From assembly GCF_000383855.1 (NCBI RefSeq), contig NZ_KB912877.1, positions 776,516-840,515 of the forward strand: 64,000 nucleotides of DNA, written 5' to 3'. A program made the position numbers and the translations under genes. The notes under the pieces were generated by a model. It saw nothing but the letters and a program-made list of their open reading frames with translations. It did not search any database and was not told the origin of the DNA. This document shows positions 57,420 to 64,000 of the stretch, piece after piece (the stretch's first letter is position 1; the number at the start of each line of letters is the position of its first letter). The stretch comes from Methylobacter marinus A45 (lineage in GTDB: Bacteria; Pseudomonadota; Gammaproteobacteria; Methylococcales; Methylomonadaceae).

Positions 57420-58307
57420 ATGATCATACTCGCCTTCCCCGATTATCAGAGTCAGGCACAACGGCTTGCCACGCGCCTGAACGCCGAGCTGGCCGACGTC
57501 ACGGTACACCACTTCCCGGACAGCGAGAGCTTTGTACAGTTACCGTCGCCGCTGCCGGAACATGTCATTATTTGTCGCAGCCTCAATCAGCCCAACGACA
57601 AGCTGATCGAGCTGCTGCTGTGCGCTTCCACGGCCCGCGAACTGGGCGTCAAGCGACTGACCCTGGTCGCGCCTTATTTGAGCTATATGCGCCAGGACTT
57701 CGCCAACCAGCCCGGCGTGGCGGTCAGTCAGCGCATCATCGGCAAGATGCTGGCCGGCCTGTTCGACGACGTGCTGACCGTCGACCCGCACCTGCACCGC
57801 ATCTCGTCACTGGATCAGGCGATTCCGATCAAAAATGCGATCAGCCTGACGGCTGCCGGCGAAATCGCCCGCTTCCTGAAGAAGCAGCTCGATTATGCCG
57901 TACTGCTGGGGCCGGACAGCGAATCGGAACAATGGGTCGCCACGATCGCGCGGCAAATCGGCTTCGATTACTCGATCGCGCATAAAGAACGGCTGGGCGA
58001 CAAGCACGTCGAGATGACCTTGCCCACCAGCAACTTCGGCAACAAGCCCGTCGTCATCGTGGACGACATGGCCAGCACCGGCAGAACGCTGACCAAGGCC
58101 GCCCGCTTGCTGAAGGCCGCCGGCGCCGGCGACATCCATGTCGCCGTCACCCACCCGCTGTTCTGCGGCGACGCCGAGACCCACATTCTCGAAGCCGGCA
58201 TCAAAACCATCTGGAGCACGGACAGCATCGACCATCCGACCTCCTGCATCAACCTCGACACCCTGCTGGCCGATGCTATCAAGGCGATCGTGATCGGCTC
58301 GAGGTGA
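57420..58307 (+). CDS. Ribose-phosphate pyrophosphokinase (PRPP synthetase-like)
   Basis: A 295-residue PRPP synthetase-like protein: LTLVAPYLSYMRQDFANQPG, VDPHLHRISSLDQ and the PRPP loop VVIVDDMASTGRTLTKAARL (about 213-232). It is the divergent short form that pairs with the phosphorylase, so it likely handles ribose phosphates from AMP breakdown rather than replacing the main Prs. The stop codon and last codon lie at the end of an antisense group II intron (58304-60168), so the original C-terminus may have differed. Confidence 0.87.
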   Translation: MIILAFPDYQSQAQRLATRLNAELADVTVHHFPDSESFVQLPSPLPEHVIICRSLNQPNDKLIELLLCASTARELGVKRLTLVAPYLSYMRQDFANQPGVAVSQRIIGKMLAGLFDDVLTVDPHLHRISSLDQAIPIKNAISLTAAGEIARFLKKQLDYAVLLGPDSESEQWVATIARQIGFDYSIAHKERLGDKHVEMTLPTSNFGNKPVVIVDDMASTGRTLTKAARLLKAAGAGDIHVAVTHPLFCGDAETHILEAGIKTIWSTDSIDHPTSCINLDTLLADAIKAIVIGSR

Positions 58308-60168
58308 CGGGATTGCGCCCGTCACCCCTGCCACACCACCGGACATGCGGTTTTCCGCATCCGGCGGTTGAATCCAACGGCTTAGGCCGTTGATAGTTCT
58401 GATGGTACACATAACCCATATTGTCTCAACGTGGCATTACTCAACGCTCTGTGTAGTGCTGGGCTTTTCGCTATTCGCCAAGCTCCGCGTGTACTGTTCG
58501 CGGTTTCTTGTTGCCTTGGTGTCGCACCTAATCGGCGCAAAGCCTTCAGTCGCCCCTTTTTGTTATGCCAGCGTAACCAGAAACATTTTCGCATATGACG
58601 GCGCGTCCAGCCTTCCCATTTCAGGAGATGTTGGCGGTCGGTAGTGAGTTTGAAATAATTCCACCAACCTACAACGTATTGCCGCCACTGCTCAACCAAC
58701 TCGTTACTGGTCAAGCTTTGCCGAGCATCCCAGAGTTCGCGTACTTTGGCTTTATAGCGGTCGATACTTTTTGGGCTAGTCGCGATTTCGTATGTTTCCG
58801 TTATTCTAAAACCAAGAAACTGACTATCCCAAGGTCGCCCCGTTCCGCTTTTGTTTTGGTTGACGGTCAGGCTTAAGTGCTTTTCTATCCATAACGTCAG
58901 ACTTTTCAAGACTCGTTGCGCACTGCGTTCGCTACTCACATAGAGGGTAATATCGTCTGCGTAGCGGCAAAAACTCAGTTCTCGCTTTTCCAGTTCTTTG
59001 TCCAATTTGTCCAGGTAAATATTTGCAAGCAAGGGACTCAACGGGCTACCTTGCGGAACTCCTTTATACCGTCGTTCTACTTTTCCGTCTTTCACTACAC
59101 CCGCTTTCAGATACGCTCTTATCAGGCCTAACACTTGGCGGTCTGATATTTTCCGGCTGATTTGATGCAGTAAAAATATCGTGATTCACTTCATCGAAGA
59201 ACGCCTTGATGTCGATGTCCACTACCCAACTTTTACCCTGCTGAACAAAATTTCGAGCTTGTTTCACGGCATCCTGCGCGCTGCGATAAGGGCGATAGCC
59301 ATAGCTATATTGACTAAACCCGCTGTCGAACTTTATCGTTAAGATTTGTTGCATCGCTTGCTGTATGACTCGATCTTGCACCGTCGGTATCCCCAGCACG
59401 CGCTCGCCTCCATTCGGTTTTGGAATGGTCACCGCTTTCACGGGACTCGGGATATAACTTCCCTTTCTTAACTTGGCTTCTATTGCTTCCCAGTGCTGCT
59501 CTAAATGCTGCTCAGTCTCTGCAATGCTTCGCCCGTCTATTCCTGCTGCGCCTTTATTGCGCTTTACCGCGTCAAACGCTTCTTGCAGGGTTAGCCAGTT
59601 GAACATGGCATCCATCAGTAACTCTTCTGTCATTTTCTCTTTCGCCTTTTACCGCTAATCGTAGCTTGCATCCCACGCGATCTTGTTCGTTAAAGAATCC
59701 ACTTTACTAGTTGATTTCCCGCCAAGGGGGGGGTTGCCGCAGTTGCAACGCCCGCTTGTTTCAGAATACTATGCGCGTCCGATTAGCCTCGTTGGGTTTA
59801 ATGAACTTGATTCTTCAGCCCTTCGCTCCATGCCCATTACAGGCACTTCCTCACTACTACGGCCTCTGCTGACTTCTCCCAAACTCTCATTTAGGAGATC
59901 TCCCCAGGTAAGGTGCCTAAACTGTCTGCCCGTGCCGCCAAGCTCTACTTGATGTGTCTTTCGGTAACGGTTGGATTTCGTGTTTCCTAGCACACTCATC
60001 GCCCACATCCGGCCTCTCTGCTTGTTCGTGTTCCTACGGTCGTGCATTTGCTATCCGCTTCTTTCAGGCTGGCCTCGCGGCTTCCCCCTTGCGGTTTCGC
60101 TACGGTTGTCGTTACTACTTCCGGTTACCTCCTTTCAGGTAACTAGTTTTGGCCCATGCTGGGCACAC
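58304..60168 (-). mobile_element. Group II intron
   Basis: On the minus strand the 5' end reads GTGTGCCCAGCATGGGC (consensus GTGYG) at 60168. The 3' part has a domain V-like hairpin (GCCGGATGCGGAAAACCGCA then TGTCCGG), and a domain VI-like stem GTGACGGGCGCAATCCCGTC ends in AC near 58304. The ~535 bases before the maturase carry ribozyme domains I-III. It is inserted antisense to the PRPP synthetase gene at its very end. The 5' flank is a TGCGAATTCATTCGCA palindrome. Confidence 0.87.
58382..59633 (-). pseudogene. ltrA: Group II intron reverse transcriptase/maturase, frameshifted
   Basis: The N-terminal part reads LQEAFDAVKRNKGAAGIDGR, IPKPNGGERVLGIPTVQDRV and DIDIKAFFDEVNHDIF, then loses frame near 59170 in a run of five T (minus strand). 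The other frame resumes with LLHQISRKI and LGLIRAYLKAGVVKDG, then GVPQGSPLSPLLANIYLDKL, the catalytic RYADDITLYV and the maturase domain to 58382. Removing one T restores the protein. No HNH endonuclease domain is present. It could be a real mutation, a sequencing error in the homopolymer, or a shift site. Confidence 0.85.
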
Positions 60169-60320
60169 TAGGTGCGAATTCATTCGCACTTCGGGTCGAA
60201 TGAATTCGACCCTACAGCAGACGCCGATTCACTGCGAGACGTCAGATTGGTAGGGTACGCACCGCGTACCATTATTCAGTTTTCGATGCCCCAAAAGGTA
60301 CGCGGTGCGTACCCTACTAC
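60169..60320. repeat. REP palindrome plus GGTACGC palindrome
   Basis: 60169-60215 carries TAGGTGCGAATTCATTCGCA followed by a diverged inverted copy. 60250-60320 is a second palindrome, with TAGGGTACGCACCGCGTACC facing GGTACGCGGTGCGTACCCTA. The second kind is also seen at 2340-2352, 2513-2535, 63553-63575 and 63670-63740. Confidence 0.8.
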
Positions 60321-60703
60321 ACGACATCAGGGTCCTGAATCAGCTCCACGGCGTTGCCGTCAGGGTCGCGGCAGAACAGGGCCGGCCGGCCTGACCGGCT
60401 CAGCGTGTAGGTAATGCCCTGCTGTTCCAGCTTGCGTTTGGCGGCCTGGAAGTCATTGACCAGAAAAGCCGTATGCCGGTCCAGCCCGCCATGCTCGGGC
60501 GCGATTCTGCCCTGATCGGGATTGGGCAGTTCGATCAGATGCAGCTGTTGCACGCCAAGCTGCAGCCAGGCGCCCGGAAACGGCAGCGGGGGACGCTCGC
60601 AGGTTTTCAGGCCCAGCACGCCGCTGTAGAACGCCAGCGCTTTGGCCGTATCGGCGACAAGAATGCTGACGTGGTGAATTTTTAATTGAATGGTTTCAGG
60701 CAA
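60317..60703 (-). CDS. VOC (glyoxalase/bleomycin resistance-type) protein
   Basis: A 128-residue single VOC domain: IHHVSILVADTAKALAFYSG, LGVQQLHLIELPNPDQG, HTAFLVNDF and FCRDPDGNAVELIQD. His11, His75-like and Glu in NAVELIQ fit a metal-binding site. The family is broad (lyases, dioxygenases, resistance proteins), so no substrate can be given. Single gene between a repeat cluster and the macro-domain gene. Confidence 0.85.
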   Translation of the reverse strand: MPETIQLKIHHVSILVADTAKALAFYSGVLGLKTCERPPLPFPGAWLQLGVQQLHLIELPNPDQGRIAPEHGGLDRHTAFLVNDFQAAKRKLEQQGITYTLSRSGRPALFCRDPDGNAVELIQDPDVV

Positions 60704-60765
60704 GATAATTTTCTCTTCTAGGGTAGGTTTTTTTACGTGCCGGCAAACAGATTTGCCGGCCTGAT

Positions 60766-61257
60766 TTAAACTATCGGCTCATGGGCCTGCTGGCCGGCAT
60801 GATAAGTGGTATAGACATACACCGGGATATCCAGTTCGCCCAGGCTATTCTCGATCAGCGGCCATACGTCATCCCAATCCAGATCGCCCTTGCCTGTCGC
60901 CAGACGCGGCAAGGCGAGCGACGGCAGTTTTTCTTTTTTAATTATTTTCACCAGGGCATCCAGCGCATGCTTCACATTGCTGATCGTCGCCTTGCCGAAA
61001 TGATGCTCGGGACAGTCCACGGTTTCCTGCGTGATCAGGTTGATAACATGAGCATTATCGGGCCCGACCCACAGCCATGCCTCGCCGGGCCGGGTATTGT
61101 GCTGGTGGCACCAGCGATCGAAATCCTTCACCAGGGCCGGATACCGCTCATGGAGCGCCAGCGCCAGGCCTTTATCCATCGGGTCATTGAGCTCCACGCC
61201 ATGCGCCATGGCGTACGCCTTGCTCAACAAAATATCACCTTCGACTTGATATATCAT
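60766..61257 (-). CDS. Macro-domain protein
   Basis: A 163-residue macro-domain-like protein: YQVEGDILLSKAYAMAHGVE (the usual GDIT-like start), HVINLITQETV, then IIKKEKLPSLALPRLATGKG and DWDDVWPLIENSLGELDIPV. The LPRLATGKGDLDWDDV loop is the phosphate/ADP-ribose-binding region of macro domains of the type that remove ADP-ribose. No ADP-ribosyltransferase lies next to it, so a toxin-antitoxin role is not supported here. Confidence 0.8.
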   Translation of the reverse strand: MIYQVEGDILLSKAYAMAHGVELNDPMDKGLALALHERYPALVKDFDRWCHQHNTRPGEAWLWVGPDNAHVINLITQETVDCPEHHFGKATISNVKHALDALVKIIKKEKLPSLALPRLATGKGDLDWDDVWPLIENSLGELDIPVYVYTTYHAGQQAHEPIV

Positions 61258-61338
61258 AATGCCCTCTCTCGGTTTGTTATCGTTATACAGTTCCAGGAGT
61301 GATGAACGACAGGCCTGTCTATACGCCGGCTTTAAGCT

Positions 61339-61734
61339 CTAATAGTTATCGCAGACGTGCCGCTCTTTTCCCTCGACATCCTCTTTCATAAACTCCATTT
61401 GCGGCAGCGTCCGAGCCATTTCCTCGCCGCATTTTTTCATGGCCTGCATACTGTCATCGTCCATCATTTCCTTCGCATACGCTACCGCCCGGCTCTCGGC
61501 GCCATCGCGATCACCGCTTTTGCACAAGGCCGAAATCTCGGCTTCCATGGCCTTGCCCCGCTCCGCCATCTGTTCCATGGCCGCCGGATCGATCTGGCTG
61601 AAACACGCCTGCATTTTCTGGCCCTGTTCCATTAGTTTCTGCATTTGCTCTTCGTTCATATTGGGAAACTGGGCATGTCCGGCAACAGGCGTTAACGCGA
61701 GCAGCACCAGGTAATGTAAGGCTTTTTTATTCAT
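61339..61734 (-). CDS. Small secreted helical protein
   Basis: A 131-residue exported protein. The signal peptide (about 1-21) is cut near AGHAQF. The mature part is charged and helical (MNEEQMQKLMEQGQKMQACF, ALCKSGDRDGAESRAVAYAK), with four cysteines (QACFS, ALCKS, KKCGE, HVCDN) that could form two disulfides. No family recognised. Single gene. Confidence 0.75.
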   Translation of the reverse strand: MNKKALHYLVLLALTPVAGHAQFPNMNEEQMQKLMEQGQKMQACFSQIDPAAMEQMAERGKAMEAEISALCKSGDRDGAESRAVAYAKEMMDDDSMQAMKKCGEEMARTLPQMEFMKEDVEGKERHVCDNY

Positions 61735-62251
61735 TAAATTATCCTATTGATTAAGTTCCGCAGATTAAGCGAGATTATCATAGCGCTTTCCCGGACGGAT
61801 TTCCTCTATCAGATCAATTTCGGCAGCGCATCAAGGTTACAGGCGATGACCACATGAAACCGCTTGAACCTCTTTGAGGTCGACTGAAGTCGCCGCCACG
61901 CGACAGGCTTGCGCAAGCCCTGATATTTTTTCCTTATTTTGGCCTTTATGGTAAAAGCTCCCCGTGGCTATTGCCTGATATCTAAACTGATGTTGCGCAT
62001 GGACCTTTTTTTATCCTGCCTGCCGCGCTGGCAATAGGTTGTTAAACCGATCTTTATTCAACTGACAGTGACCTCATCGACTGAAGGGTTACCCACGCGT
62101 AGGTGCGAATTCATTCGCACTAGACTGAACAGCAAGCGTTTCGGGTCGAATTCAAATAACCGCCGCGCGGGAGGTACTTTGTTAAATCCGTCTCAAATCA
62201 ACTTATGCGTAACATCAGATCTAAACTTAAAAGCCTGAGATTATTCAAGCC
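61735..62251. other. Intergenic region with repeats
   Basis: No gene seen. It contains a REP half-palindrome at 62099-62120 (AGGTGCGAATTCATTCGCAC). A ~60 bp repeat at 62156-62222 (ACTTTGTTAAATC, TCAACT, GCGTAACATCAG) matches 218-281. A reversed ACTGATGTTGCGCA lies near 61989. The promoter of the antiporter gene should lie after the repeat. Confidence 0.65.
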
Positions 62252-63328
62252 ATGATCATCGCCATTCAGTTAATTGCCGGTTTTTTATGCCTCGCGGCAG
62301 GGTCCGAGTGGTTGGTAAGAGGCGCGTCGAAACTGGCCGTGGTCATCGGCATTTCACCGTTGGTGATCGGCTTGACCGTGGTGGCGTTCGGCACCAGTTC
62401 GCCCGAGCTTGCCGTGAACGTGCAGGCGGCCTATTTAGGATCGTCGGACATGGCCATCGGCAACGTAGTCGGCAGTAATATTTTTAACGTACTGCTGGTT
62501 CTTGGTCTTTCCGCCCTGGTCAACCCGCTCGTGGTCTCAAGCCGGCTGGTGCGGCTTGATGTGCCGCTGATGATAGGCGTCTCGGTGTTGATGTATGCCC
62601 TGAGCCTGAACGGCGCCATCAGCCGGCTGGAAGGCGGCCTGCTGTTCGCCCTGGTGGTGATCTATACCATTTTTCTTATCTGGCAGAGCCGCAGGGAAAA
62701 TCATGCCGCGCGCGAACTTAAAAGCCGCGCCCCGATAAGACCGGCGTCCTGGTTTAGGGATGTGATATGGATCGCGGCAGGGCTTGTTTTACTGGTCATG
62801 GGGTCCAGATGGCTGGTCGAGGGCGCGGTCGCCCTGGCCCATATCCTCGGCATCAGCGAACTGGTCATCGGATTGACCATCGTCTCGATCGGCACTTCCC
62901 TGCCGGAACTGGCCACATCGGTCATGGCCACCCTGAAAGGCGAACGCGACATCGCTATCGGCAATGTCGTGGGCAGCAATATTTTCAATATCCTGTCCGT
63001 GCTGGGGTTGAGCTCCGCGGTAGCACCGGCCGGCATCGATGTATCGCCAGCCGCCCTGCATTTCGACATTCCGGTCATGGTCGCCGTCGCCATTGCGTGC
63101 CTGCCGGTCTTTTTCACGGGTCTGGAGATCAGGCGCTGGGAAGGCTTTTTATTCCTGGCTTATTACGCGGCCTATACCGCGTACCTGATCATGGATTCAA
63201 TGCGGCATGATGCGCTGCCGATGTTCAGCCAGGTCATGGGGAGCATTGTAATGCCGCTGACCGCCGTGGTTCTGCTTAGTCTGTTGCTTCGCCATATTCT
63301 GCGCAAAAGAAAACGGCAGCGGCCCTGA
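62252..63328 (+). CDS. CaCA-family Na+/Ca2+-type antiporter (YrbG-like)
   Basis: A 358-residue inner-membrane exchanger with the duplicated alpha repeat of the family. The first is GTSSPELAVNVQAAYLGSSD with AIGNVVGSNIFNVLLVLG. The second is GTSLPELATSVMATLKGERD with AIGNVVGSNIFNILSVLG. About ten hydrophobic helices and a basic C-terminal tail. The acidic residues in both repeats that bind Ca2+/Na+ are conserved. The ion actually moved is not decided by sequence. Confidence 0.92.
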   Translation: MIIAIQLIAGFLCLAAGSEWLVRGASKLAVVIGISPLVIGLTVVAFGTSSPELAVNVQAAYLGSSDMAIGNVVGSNIFNVLLVLGLSALVNPLVVSSRLVRLDVPLMIGVSVLMYALSLNGAISRLEGGLLFALVVIYTIFLIWQSRRENHAARELKSRAPIRPASWFRDVIWIAAGLVLLVMGSRWLVEGAVALAHILGISELVIGLTIVSIGTSLPELATSVMATLKGERDIAIGNVVGSNIFNILSVLGLSSAVAPAGIDVSPAALHFDIPVMVAVAIACLPVFFTGLEIRRWEGFLFLAYYAAYTAYLIMDSMRHDALPMFSQVMGSIVMPLTAVVLLSLLLRHILRKRKRQRP

Positions 63329-63440
63329 CAAACCGCGCCTCCGCAGGCCGTGGCTGAAGCCTTTTATAAAGCCGTTCTAAATCATCCCCGCAGCCCTGAG
63401 CGCATCCGCATGCCCCTGCAGACGTTTACGTTGGTAACGA

Positions 63441-63575
63441 TAGATTTCAGGAGCGTTTATTCATTAGCCGGAAACATTACCTTCAGGCATGCGTCGCCAT
63501 GAAAACAAGCCATTCACTGACCGGCAGTGCGCCAGAGATATTCATAAATCCGGTAGGGTACCAGACTGTGAAAGT
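63441..63575. repeat. Dispersed repeat, inverted copy of 2506-2640
   Basis: GAGCGTTTATTCATTAGCCG, AGGCATGCGTCGCCATGAAA and ATTCATAAATCCGGTAGGGT are the reverse complement of the repeat after the ABC transporter, with scattered mismatches. Two further CAGTCTCGTACGC/GGTACGAGACTGTG pieces lie at 63670-63745. Together with 63329-63440 this region holds no gene. Confidence 0.75.
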
Positions 63576-63875
63576 ATTCAGCATTTTTCTCTTCAATGTC
63601 TATATGCTGTTATATACAAATATCAAATGCACAATATATTGTGGTTAAAATTTCAAAAAACGAATACTTTCACAGTCTCGTACGCATCGCGTACCTTTTG
63701 GGATGGCATTCACCGGAACCGCTGGAAAAGGTACGAGACTGTGAAAGAATTCAGAAACGAGTATGGCTCTACTGGGTGAATACCGCTATTTTCATTAGCG
63801 AATTTTCATAAGGTATGAAAATTCCACCTCTTGGCAGCGCGGAATTCGCCAATTAAGCCGGGTTTTTCAGCCATT

Positions 63876-63998
63876 TTAGGCAAAAACCTGGTTTGTTTCG
63901 CTATTCCCTAAGCGCTGGGCGCAGTAATCCCTAAAGGCCGCCACACCGAGTATATTCAGCACTCGGGTAAAGTTGTAACACAAGGCCATTAAGCTAAA
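63876..63998 (-). pseudogene. Transposase, C-terminal end (partial, off window)
   Basis: The minus strand enters the window in frame and reads FSLMALCYNFTRVLNILGVA, then AFRDYCAQRLGNSETNQVFA, and stops at 63876. The FSLMALCYNFTRVLNI stretch is typical of the C-terminus of IS1182-type transposases. The rest lies beyond base 64000, so it cannot be said whether the gene is intact. I list it as partial rather than proven dead. Confidence 0.65.
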
Positions 63999-64000
63999 TT

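Noticed and set aside
60766..61257. Macro-domain gene as a DarG-type antitoxin
   Set aside because: No DarT-like ADP-ribosyltransferase gene is adjacent; the neighbours are a VOC protein and a small secreted protein.

Overview
The window looks like a chromosomal segment of a gammaproteobacterium. The gene order thrS-infC-rpmI-rplT-pheS-pheT-ihfA-merR, followed by a proline tRNA, is typical of that class. The AMP/thymidine phosphorylase plus PRPP synthetase pair, the cobalamin operon with a 2Fe-2S ferredoxin, and many intergenic palindromes around TGCGAATTCATTCGCA suggest the methanotroph order Methylococcales. That placement is an inference, not a proof. Most genes are GC-rich. One gene near 28.3-31.0 kb is strikingly AT-rich and looks imported.

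Layout: 0.5-2.2 kb carries an ABC exporter between two copies of a dispersed repeat. 2.7-13.3 kb (minus strand) is a tightly overlapping, anaerobic-type cobalamin operon in the order cbtB-cbtA-cobM-cbiX-cobH-cbiD-cobL-cobI-cbiG(N)-cobE-cobJ-ferredoxin-cbiA. A cobalamin riboswitch precedes it at 13.45-13.65 kb. 14.0-18.3 kb holds a molybdenum hydroxylase set (mocA-like, xdhC, 2Fe-2S subunit, Tat-exported Mo subunit). 18.6-27.7 kb is mixed: a small coiled-coil protein, an unknown 511-residue membrane protein, RtcB with an RbfA-like partner, a DUF1778/GNAT toxin-antitoxin pair with a clear palindromic operator, gdhA, a cNMP-binding-domain protein and several gene remnants.

27.8-31.8 kb is the most interesting accessory island. 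A 900-residue protein combines an N-terminal HEPN-type RNase motif, a STAND NTPase core, a helical repeat region and a C-terminal cold-shock-like domain. It lies between two direct copies of a ~210 bp MITE-like element, next to a truncated IS66. It has the architecture expected of an abortive-infection/anti-phage sensor. 32.0-43.2 kb is housekeeping: tRNA-Pro, merR-like, ihfA, pheTS, rplT, rpmI, infC, thrS, tRNA-Val, uvrB and an aspartate aminotransferase.

43.2-52.0 kb contains small secreted or unknown proteins, a possible amidase-like/partner pair, and a polymorphic toxin locus: a secreted Rhs protein with a colicin E5-type tRNase tip, followed by a candidate immunity gene and another small gene. 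52.4-58.3 kb carries chrA, gloA, a voltage-gated-like K+ channel, tag, the phosphorylase and PRPP synthetase. A group II intron, whose maturase gene is frameshifted, is inserted antisense exactly at the end of the PRPP synthetase gene (58.3-60.2 kb). The rest has a VOC protein, a macro-domain protein, a small secreted protein, a Ca2+/Na+ antiporter-type exchanger, dispersed repeats and the C-terminal end of a transposase running off the window.
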